Program-made: the position numbers and the translations under genes
The notes under the pieces: model-generated
Told to the model about the DNA's origin: nothing
What the model saw: the letters and a program-made list of their open reading frames with translations, nothing else
Databases searched by the model: none
In this document: piece after piece, positions 34,599 through 45,500 of the stretch
Layout: each line of letters begins with the position of its first letter
Numbering within the stretch: the stretch's first letter is position 1
DNA from: Membranipora membranacea
Lineage: Eukaryota; Bryozoa; Gymnolaemata; Cheilostomatida; Membraniporidae
Direction: 5' to 3'
Length of the DNA stretch: 64,000 bases
Assembly (NCBI GenBank): GCA_914767715.1
Contig: OU612074.1
Location: forward strand, 20,508,062-20,572,061

Positions 34599-34853
34599 TA
34601 CTATAAACTGAGGTAAGACACAGGTCAGATAATAAAAGAATTCAGCGATAGCTGAGTCATCGGCTGCACGAAGTTAATGGAAATAAGGCAACGGAAAGGA
34701 GATAAAGAATTTTTAGGCGTTAGCGTTAGCTATTTGTTATAGCTTTAGACTTTAGATAAAGCTTTAAACTAAACATTAACTGTGTTACTGTTCTCATATT
34801 CTTGAGACTGACAATCTTATAGTATGCCTTATGTATAATAATGTGAACTTTAC

Positions 34854-35311
34854 TTAAAACTTTCGGTGAGGACCTGTTGTTTGCCATCCATTGTATATTT
34901 TTAATTTGAGATTTTTAATTGATCTAACTTTATCAGCAGACAAAAATTCTATGTGATGATAAAATTCTAAGTAAGGTTCTGAGTAGATGGCGAGCTGAGG
35001 TAAATCCGAAAGATACTGTGCTGCGGCTAACTGTGACAAAGATTATTTTTATTTGTTTAAATAGCCAGAACACAAAACATCAACCACATTTTTATTTAGA
35101 CACTAATTTTTGCTGATTATATAAATCATCATCATCAATTATTGTAATCTTCATTGGAATATTATTGTCATTCTGCTTGAGAAACAAGCTTACCTCTGCA
35201 TGCATGTCCTCCATGGCCAGTTCTAGGGAAGAAACATATTCCATCACCATCAGTTGCCTGCCCCATTCCTCTAGAATGGCCCCAGAAGCTTCATTCTCTG
35301 AATCAACAGAT
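34854..35311 (-). CDS. Possible two-exon coding fragment, function unknown
   Basis: Exon 35311-35194 (enters in phase 2) and exon 35030-34854 (ends at TAA) join in phase 0. They encode an acidic stretch, ENEASGAILEEWGRQLMVME then LELAMEDMHAE, followed by LAAAQYLSDLPQLAIYSE and a basic end. Both acceptors and the donor look usable. The fragment ends about 250 bp outside the MULE, and no upstream exon was identified. It resembles no family I recognise. It could be the tail of a host gene, an older transposon, or chance. Confidence 0.35.
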
Positions 35312-36934
35312 CTGTCACTTAGATAACATCAGTTATCTAACGACATTATGATGATGAACTCTTTATTGATAAAATAATATACAAAAAAAATAAAATGCCT
35401 CTTTTTGCAGGCAGAGATGAAGGATAATATTGGAGAATGTATAAAACAACAATCTACGGGAAAATTGTTTTTGTACAGTTTTTACGAGTATTGTTGTCAT
35501 TGAAATATTTTTCTCAAAACTAAGGATTGTAAATTTAATAACGTGTGTTGAATAATGTTAGACAAATTGATTGTTGCTAATAAACTAACTCTGGCTTTGT
35601 GAATTGGGGCCTGTATCATTAAATTATGGTCATGGATGTTTATACGATGAGCATATTTTGCAGTCATTGATGAGGTTATTTATTATGAGCCGCAATAATG
35701 TTTGTTTTGGCAGCAATGTGATATTTTATGTGGGGAGAGCCTTGTCAAAGATTATAAAACGTTGGCCATGTAGACATATCCGTATCCACTAGGATACTGT
35801 GTGAAGTCAACAAAGATGTGGATGCGTGACCTATTTAGCTAAAGCTGTTGAGGAATTTCTATCAGCACAGCTCACTGACGTCAAATATCACACCCTTTTC
35901 AGGGTTAATTTTATGCGAGCGTTGTTAGGAATGCCTATACTGCCATAGATATATAATGCACTTAGAGTGGACGAATTTTTAAGGAAGCATATCAGAGGTG
36001 GTGAAGAATCAGAGAATGATGTGATGCATAAGTAATATTGAGCCAACTAGTGGTTTAAAGATAACCTAGATATCCTCTTCCTTCCAGTTCCTGTTTAATG
36101 CACATGCTCAAAGGGTAAACTTGAGTATTTCCATCATGTTTAGTCTCGATAGAATACAAGGATTGGATCGAAAAAAGGTTTATATTAATTTTGAGGTATT
36201 AACTTATCATCACAATCAGGAACCAAGAAGTTATACAACTATATACAACTGCTGCAATGTCCTGCCAAAGAAGTTGCTTTTCGCATTTGTCATGACAGGG
36301 TTCCATAACTTATTGCACTAAAAACTGTTGAAAAGTCTCATACCGAATGTAGTATAATTTTGCAGCCATAATTTCATTGTCATAAGGTGGTGTGAGAGGG
36401 TGTATTATGATTAAGGCGCCACACGTATGGCAATGTTAGCTGTTGGCAAGACACCATAAGGGCAGTGAGAACTGTGCTGTGCTTAGCACACACCTATCCA
36501 CCGTTTGCCTTAGTGCACTTTTCTTTACAAACCAGACCTCTTTCGGTCATAAGAGCTTCAAAGAAAACTGGTTTGCACGAAAACTATAGATATTAGGTAC
36601 TACATGAAAGAGATGATTTTGACACCCGATCATAATGTGGATGAGTTACCACCACCAACAACTGGTACTGCTGAGGTCATCATAGTGGTAGCAAAAACAT
36701 CTAAGTATGCACCAGCTATGTGATCTGATCCTTTAAGAATGATCAAAAATATATGGTTCCTTGATATGGGTCCGTCAGCACTAGGGTTGACAGTGATAAA
36801 GAATGGTGTTTGAAAAGCTGCACTACTCTTGAATTGGTACAAGGCCCAGAAATGCATAAAGCCCTAGCATTATAAATCTTATGCGCCCTTCGTCGTCCGG
36901 GACCAGCTGCTGTCGCTTCGAGTCTAGGATTGCT

Positions 36935-38375
36935 TTCAGAACAATGTGACCAGCTCAGAATCCAAAGACATGAATGATACGTTTGAGTTAAACTGGTGCC
37001 AATATCGCATTCCTATCAACATGATCCCCTATTATATAGGCAATAATCTTGACGATGGATTGAAATGAAGATGTTTTTGTAATTCAGCTTCCAAAAATTA
37101 ATTTGCCAGTAGAAAAGGTAGCTTTTGGATTCCTAGCCAAATTGAAAAATCTCATATCAAGCCTCCAGCGATGGCCTGAAAGCCTTGTATGAAGCTAATA
37201 TTACGTCTGTAATCGCCCACGCCCGCCTTGCATGGTACAATCTGCTATCGGACATTGTCTCTATCCAGCGAACACATTTTAAAAGTTTCAACCGATAATA
37301 ATACCCATCCGCTGAACAATAGAATCAGACCTAACACTCAAAGAAAATCCGCCCGTAAAGCAGTAATCGACAAATACCGACCCAGCAAATGCCGCACTGT
37401 AAAACGGCAGAACAGCTTTTTTGAATTCTATATGAGTTTTTTCAACTAGTGCAATATTTTTCCAGAAATTTTTTTGTAAACATTTCAATTTTGTCAACCT
37501 TTTTAGGAGTGATACCGGAAATGTCTAAATAAACAAACATCAAACATTGTAAAAACAAGACTAGAGCGGATCCAGCACTCTGTTATTCAGATTACGCTGC
37601 CATTCTCATAACATTACATACCTACATTTACATGCATGGTCCAGCATTAAAATAAAAATTTATATCGCATGTTGTGTTGCGATTCCTTGCCATTGAGGGA
37701 ACATGGGTATTCCTTTTTCGTAATTAAATGGAAGCTGCTTGGAAGTTACAGAATATCAAAAATATGATGAAATATTTGATTTTATTGTGATTCCCTGTTG
37801 TTATTTATATTCTAATGGTGCTTCTGTATGGGAACACTGATACACAGCGCAGATTTCAAACATAACAAACAGTGCACGGATTTGTAGGCAAGCCTAACTA
37901 AGTCTTGATCAAAAAAGGATGATTCAAATCATATGTCTTATCACTTGCTTCATCCCGAAGCATGGGCGGCGAAATTTTAGTGCCTTATCGGCGAGGCTCT
38001 CTGTTTCCAAGCAGGTTGAAGCGCATCTAGGGGCCAACCAATGCACGAGTAGGTGATATGGACCGCAATGGGATTCGTACCCTAGACCTTCAACATGTGC
38101 ATGCTGAAGTCCGGCGCTCTAATCAACTGAGCCTTCTCACACTCTTCCCAAAAGAGATGATTCTAGGATTGCTTTCAGAACAATGTAACTAACTCATAAT
38201 CCAAAAAAATGAATGATACCTTTGAGTTTAAACTGGTGACAATATCACATTCCAATCAAGATTATCCCTAATTACAAAGGCAATAATCTTGAGGATTGAT
38301 TGAAATGATGGTGTTTCTCTAATTCTGCTTCCAAAAATTAAATCGAAAAGGTAGCTTGTGGATTCCCATATCAAG
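36935..38375. repeat. Pair of ~210-bp direct repeats flanking 1 kb
   Basis: 36935-37150 and about 38163-38370 share long similarity beginning TCTAGGATTGCTTTCAGAAC and including CAATAATCTTGA and CTTCCAAAAATTAA. The copies are clearly diverged. A tRNA-like SINE head and an unremarkable 1-kb stretch lie between them. They could be two insertions of one repeat family. Confidence 0.7.
38055..38140 (-). repeat. tRNA-derived SINE head
   Basis: On the minus strand it reads GGCTCAGTTGATTAGAGCG (box A) and later GGGTACGAATCCC (box B). It lies between the two copies of a 210-bp direct repeat upstream of TRPM-B. Stem pairing is too poor for a functional tRNA. Confidence 0.6.
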
Positions 38376-39024
38376 CCACAAGCATCGATTAAAATTTTTA
38401 GCTCAGACTGAACCTTTGTTAGAGAGTGCTTACTTTTGAGTAACCTCTATCCCCCTCCCATCTATGTTAGAGTGCAAGGTCATCGCTAAGCTAATATTAT
38501 TGGATTTGATACCCTTCAGTCAACTGCTGCCGGGTTTTGTTGGGCAGTCATATCTGCAATGTCGATCTTGAGTAGTCCCAATTGATGGCCATTGAGGCAA
38601 CATGGACACCTTGTCAAGTTGGGTGAAAGGAATAATATTGCACAATAGAGCATGTTAACAATGAGAGTGTTGAGTGTTTGCAGTAGCTCTGTTATCTTAT
38701 ATTATTGGTTCAGCTCTATTTATCCTAACAGTCAATGGAATGAATTCTATAGCAGTTTGGGAATATAACTCTTTACAAACAAAGCCTTGTTCTCACAAAC
38801 AAAATCTGTAGTGTGAGTCCACATTATAAAAATAACATAATATATTGATTTTTGCAAAAATGGTTGTGCCTAAAACAATTCATTACCACCTAGATCAATT
38901 TCTCTGTGTTGCTTGCTGCAGCTGGCTTCATTCTTAACTGGCAATAATCATGAAATCTACTCAATAAACGCATGTAATGGTGATTGAAACTTTATCATAG
39001 CAACTGGAACTGAGTCTTACGAAG

Positions 39025-39521
39025 ATGGGCGCATCATCATCAGCAGTCGATCCAGGTATTTCAGCATCAGACTACTACATTTAGTGCATTACATCGTTAA
39101 TTTTTTGTAATTAGCGTGTTATATTAAAACTTTGTGACACCTGCATATTTTGAGTTGAGGTAACAGCCCTCCTCGTTTTCTGCATGTCAGACAAACACAA
39201 GCTGAGACAAAGTATGCTGGTTGTAGTCCCTGATATTGCTTGCACAAAGAAAACTCGCATATTACATGGCAACACATTTCTTTTCATTATCTAAATACTT
39301 AGGTGTAAGAGTATAATGGATACAATTTTACAATATTTGACATTGTGTGAAGCAAAAGGGAGCAGTGAAAGACCTAAGATTTGCCACCTTTATTATGAAA
39401 CATTGGTCGCTGTCTTAGCTTATGAATTGTTTTTTCTTTTTCAAGAAAATACTGCAGAAGATGGAGCAACAACCTTAGGCATAGATGACTTCGTTTTGCA
39501 AGCATTCTATGGACAGGAAAG
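39025..39521 (+). CDS. TRPM-B N-terminal leader exons
   Basis: Exon 1 (39025-39055) encodes MGASSSAVDP and ends in phase 1, as the first exon of TRPM-A does. It fits the N-myristoylation pattern with Gly2 and Ser6. Exon 2 (39446-39521) encodes an acidic to neutral stretch ending DDFVLQAFYGQER and joins in phase 2 to the AYGDIHFI exon. A small exon between the two would be easy to miss. Confidence 0.65.
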
Positions 39522-42500
39522 GTAATTACAGATACACATACAATTGATACAGTGACTTTAGGGCAAGTAACTGCCATCTAACTAAAGTGAATGATAGTCA
39601 CAAGAAGTTTCTTGTAAAAATTTATCTCCTGCAGGGCATATCAAGACAGGCTACAGTACGTTTGAGATTATCCTGCATCATTTACGACTTCGTGATCACC
39701 TGTGCTCAGTTTTGCATCTATGTCTTTGAATACCTCTATATAAATATATGCGAACAGTGGTCTTAGTAGACTTCTTTCTTCATATGAGCTCTACCCTTTG
39801 GGTTGAGCAGCCCAATGGGGAATATCTTAATTTATTTATACAGATCTATACATGTAGAGTATAACAATTATTCAGAAATATAGATGTATAATAGATTGAT
39901 AAATGATGGATATCTGGTTAAAAAGAGACATTTTCACACATGTTATGCACAGAATCCAGTAGGAACTGTTTTCTAATTGTTCCCAATTTATGTTTTTTTG
40001 TGGGTAATCAGTTCCCAGTCACTTCTAACACTGTTTGCAATTACTAAGAACTTTATCATTTCTGGAGGTTTGAATCCGAATTGAGTTGGTTACAGTATGT
40101 ACATGAATGTTTATCTTTAGTCATCTATCCTTCGCAAGATAAAATTCATTAACGATAGCGCTAAATATTTCATAAAGAACGTGATTTGGTTTTATTTCAT
40201 TGAGCCCTGGCACATCCTCCTTGCTGTATTTACAAATGACCTAAAAAACTTGAGATCTCACAATCTAGCTGAAAATTTATTATTGTATTGTGTCAGGTTA
40301 GTGAAACCAACCGCTTGTGTTGCAATCAGCACTTTGTTAAGATTGGCAAATGTGATTATGATGGTTTTTGGTTGCAGTTCTACGCTATGAAAAAAGACCT
40401 GAAACACTGAGAGTAAGAAACTTTTATAACAATTTCCTTTTGTTTGATATGCCGTTTTGAATTTCAAAAGCATGAAAACTAAAAATAATTAAGAATATTT
40501 GAGTACAGCTTGAAGCTTTCTGACTTAAAGGGCAACCAAGGTTTCGCAGAAATGCATTAATGGGTAGCTAATAATGTGCTTGGCAGCATCAGCTTTGTGC
40601 ATTACGCTGACTCTAAGCTTGGTAACACTTCAGTTTAGGGGAGGTTCCAAGACTTTGCTGTAATAATTATAGACCACAGGCTAAATAATAACAGGAACAG
40701 GAAATTGCTATGTGGTATTCTCTTTTAGCTGAGTTTGAGTACCTGATGGAAGAAATGTTTCACAAGAATTCTGGCTGAATAATCATCCGAATTATATTTT
40801 GTCTTTTTCCCCATGCAGAAGGTGCAATCTGCTAATAATCAATGGCCATCAATGAGAAGTTGTTTGAAACCTTGGTTGCCCTTTAAGAAGCGGCAGATTC
40901 AATCTCGAATGAGTTGCAATGCCCTGCAACACTGCCCATCCCTTGGGAAAAGGACAGGGGTGACAAACGACTCTACTGTGTGACTTATAGTAGTGCAAGA
41001 GCTGTGGTAGTTATCATCTCCTTGTTTGCATTGTATTCAAACCAGAGTTATTACGCCACAAGTTTCATATCTGCATAGAATGTCTTTTGTTCACCTACGG
41101 AACAAGGTGAATCAGGAAGCGTCGAAACAAAACAAATTGGGTATGATTCTGTTATTGATCTTCTCTCGATCAATATCTTTTAAGTGCAAAGCAGTAGGGC
41201 TTGATGTGTAGCATTAGGAGAAGTTGTATAGAAAGTGACCAAAGACTGTTGGCCTTAACACGTTATTCCTATGATCACAACAAAGAGTAATCCCTCAATT
41301 TAGAGAAAACTCAGTGCTTACAAATCCAAACCGAATGTCCTCAACATCAACTGTGTAGAACATGAATGGCCGGATTTTGTTGTAATAATACAGTAAGTCT
41401 GGGGGCTTAACATCATGTGTTGTTTGAGAGAAAAAATTTATGATGCAGCCAAATGCAAGTCGCTTTAGGTCACACCCTTTGTCAGGTTATGCCAATTTAC
41501 CAATTTATTTTATTTATTTCAGGAATGTTACAAAGGCATATGGAGATATTCACTTCATTGCGGATAAATCAAGTTCATACTACAGACCCCGCGTAAGTCA
41601 AATGTTGATGTAGCCATGAGTAACAGCAAAATCTTTGTTTTGAATGAAAAGAACATACTAGCTTCTGTAATTAATTCTGAACATTGACATTTTAATTAAA
41701 AAATGTTGGAAGTAGATGCACCACAAAACTTTTAAGGCTAATTGCTCTAAGGCCAAGCAATGTAAAGGTTTTTACTTTATGAGTTGTTTTATGCATTATC
41801 TGTACAATACATCACACATTCCTTCTGATTACCTTTGGGTAAAATTTTTGATGAATAAAAGGTTTCATGAAGACACTTTTTCAATAAATTCTACAACTAA
41901 ACAGGGCAAAATTCAAGTAAAGCATTGTACGGTGGTGATAGGAGAAGCATGTGGGTTTTTCTGTCACTGTCAACTGTCACTTGTTCAGAGGTTGAGCAGT
42001 GAAAAGGGAAATTATATCTATTTATATATTTATTGTATAGACACTGCTCTAATTTGGCCTGTGTTCTAAAACAGTCTCACAGATCAGGAGAGGCTCTAAA
42101 ATCCCCTTATAACTACAAAAACATCGGTATCTAAAAAATCAATCTTTCCAAAGTAAAATGTGAATTTGTTTTGCTTTTAGTACGTATGTATTGGTGACAG
42201 TGACAAAAACACTGATGATGGGACATTTGGGAATCTAAAGAAGCTGATCACTGATTACTGGAAGCGCAAAGAACCAAAACTTGTTGTTTCGATACTTGGG
42301 GGCTTGAAGAATGCTGCATCAGTCGATCTAGAGCGGACATGTGATCTTAGTGACTTAGCCATGGCATCAGCAAATGGTACATTAAAGGCTTTTATTACCT
42401 CACTGAATGGCGTTCTTGTTTTTTAGAAACCTAATTAATTTATATATGCGGAATTGAAACCAAAGGCATCTCAAACTTAAAGTTTATTTATTTTTCAGTT

Positions 42501-45500
42501 TATCTCTTTGGCATTTAAATGGCATTTGAACTCCATCTGAATCAGTGGCGTATATTAGCACTCACGGCCCACGGATTTCCGTGAGTGGCTGAATAGCTCA
42601 GTGTGTAGAGCGTCCGCCTAATAATCACTGTTTATAAGATTGTTGTGGGTTCGAATCCCATCAAAGTCAGTTCTTTTTTCAAATGGGTGCTTTATAACTG
42701 GAGCATTTTTACCGTAATCTTCTACTGCTATTGAGTTGTTTTCTGAAAGTACCCAACAGCTCAGTGAGCTATTGAAATACCTCTCTGCTTGCACTATTTT
42801 GCTACCGATATGCAAAAATTTCCGTGGGAGGGCGCTTAAGCGCCCCTCCCACACCCTCCCCGCCACACCTACGGCGTGTGGATCGGGCTGCGCCCGATTA
42901 TTATGCTCATCTCTGAAAAGTCAGTGAGTGAAATTTTTTAGAATATACGCCCCTGATCTGAATTGATAAACACACTGCACAAACAATCACATATCAAATT
43001 ATAGTTGCAATACATCCCTGTTTGAAACTGCATCAAATTGAACAGCATTGAAGAACCAGTAATCAGCAGATACATATTGTTACTTGGGTAAATGCATGCA
43101 TACATGCTGGATACGAATGTGTTCTCCCGCTGTATCAAATTCTACTAGAATGAAGTAATGGAAACAATTATAAACACTTGCAATCTGATTATCTAGTTCA
43201 TCCCCCCTAGATCCTAGCATTTGTGTTTCCCTGGACACTGTCAGGGGGTTTTGCTTGTTTGCCCTTGTTGTTTAGTTGGTTTCTTGGACTGGGGTAGTAG
43301 CAGTTTTGTTGTTCCGGGTTGGCGTGCTGGTTTCTGCAGCTGTTGTTGTTGTTGTTGTAGCTCTATCAGCCAGACATGCCCACCAGCTACAGCTAGAGAG
43401 CAGCCAACAACGACCTGAAACATCCCAACATTAATGATTTACCTGTGTTTCAATGTATTATTACCACAAATTGGCTGTAAACTGGTGCAGGATTTATTTT
43501 CAATTCTACATTTCCTCGACTGTGCACTTTCCCTTTTACTGATTGATAAAATGCAAACTTGGTTCAAAACATTAACCAAGAATTTCTAACCCAAGCAAGA
43601 ATGTTGAAATTTTTCTGTATAAACAACATGGCTTTGATAAGTTCAAGAGTTAGGAAATAGCCTGTTTTGCTATTGATTTCAGGTACATGGGTGTTGACAC
43701 CAGGTACCCATGTTGGTGTCGGGAAATTAATCGGATCAGCTGTAAAAGATTACATTGCAAAGAAGGGTTCTGCCAAGTTAGATGATGTTGTACTACTTGG
43801 CATTGCTTCTTACCGCTGCATTACCCACAGAGAATCCCTGTGCTCCTGGGAGAAAAATGCTAATATAGATGACCTCCGTGACGGCAAAAAGGTATGAAAT
43901 GTCCTGTAAAAACTGTTCGAAACGTTTTTCACCATTAGATTATCTAAAACATGAAAGCTTTTTGTTCCTTCAATTCTTTATGAACATGGTTGCCAATGCA
44001 CATAAACGAAATGGAAATTGTGAAAATCAAAAAAAAAAAAAAATGTTTAAACGACATAGAAGACGTGGATAAGTCTTGTCCATGCTACCTTGCAACCAAA
44101 CCAATGAAAATGAGGTGTGTGTCAAATTAAGCTTCTCAGTGAAGACAATGGTGGAAGCAGTGGGATCTGCTGGGGACACCCGCATTCTGACAAAACAAGT
44201 ACATGGCAATCTATGTTCAAGGTGGTGGAGGGCGCCAGCAGGGTGCAGGAGACGACAAGGCCGTTGACAGACTCGTTGCTCTTCAGAGTGAGGCACTAAT
44301 TAATTATCCCAATCCATGTTACTGGTACAAAGCCCCATGTACAATGGCCAACCAAGCTTCTCTCTTACAACTACACTCCATGCTGGAAGGGAGCGCTGCT
44401 GAAATTGGAGAAGGATCAACCGGTGATAAAATCTCTGTTGGACTCGCGCAATTTTGGTCAAACAACACAACCCGCCCGGATTAAAATATATTAGAAGCGG
44501 AAAATGAAACCCATCCCCTGTCAAATCATAGTAGCACTCAAATGCATCCCCACAGCAGAAGCTGCCCTAGTCAGCCGAACCCCACTATTCCTATCCAGCC
44601 ATCCCTTCTCAAATGTTAAGAACCTAATTGACCGAATCCAATCCCCGACCGAATAGAATAAGATCCCTCAGGCCAGTTCACTTTGTAAATACGGTGAGCT
44701 TATGCTGGAAGGGAGACTTCACAGCTCCCCCATATTCACTGGATATTTTCAGTCAGATGAATGAAGGGAATGTCATTCTTTACACACGCTCGCCCCCAAG
44801 GAATCCCGGTCTAGTGAGATGTATAAATTGACTCATATAACCGTTATCATTCAGACTCACACCCTTATTTGGCAACTCCCAACTCATCACCGTTCCAGTC
44901 CTAGACCTTAAAATCTTACCATACCACAGCCTGACCCAATATAAGTAGCTGGTGTCCAACCCCAACCCCTAATACTGCCAACAATTCCCTCACATGTCCA
45001 GTCGTTATACAAATAAGCCTGTGGAGTTTGTCAAAGCCCAAGTGATAAGCTCAAAGTGCCAACACCCTGACCCAATACAAGAAGGCGTTGTCCATCATGC
45101 TGCCCACAATCCCCTCACATGTCCAGCCCTTATACAATAAAGCCTAGGGTGTTTGCCTAAACCAAAGTGACAAGCTCTAAAATACGGCATCCAGCTTAGA
45201 GAAGAATTGCCTTCAGTCACATGAGCAAGAATCTCATTCACTCTGGGGCCGGGTAAGGTTGTTGCCGCACAGCTTTGTTGAGAGACATCTGGTCTTAACA
45301 CATATGAATGTCACCATTTGCCTTAGGAACAATTAAAAGACCTGAACACTCCGGATGGCTTGATATCACCTATAGACAACATCGTGTCAATTTTAGCTTT
45401 TGCTTTAGGTCTGAGTCCCGTAGCAATTGATTTCGGACTGAACAATTGCCTTGGTTTTGCGCCAGGCTTCACAGCTATGCTAGACTCCTAAGGCAAATAG

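Larger units (their letters stand above)
35312..39024. other. Upstream flank of TRPM-B
   Basis: Contains the direct repeat pair and the SINE head. A minus-strand ORF at 36630-36857 (with FFITVNPSADGPISRNHIFL) reads more like protein than its surroundings but has no recognised match. No promoter element could be assigned with confidence. Confidence 0.45.

Noticed and set aside
42585-42670. Functional tRNA gene
   Set aside because: Box A and box B are present, but acceptor and anticodon stems do not pair, and it lies inside a MITE.
43221-43423. Cys/Gln-rich ORFs near 43.3 kb
   Set aside because: They arise from a short TTG/CAA microsatellite in an intron, with no other coding evidence.
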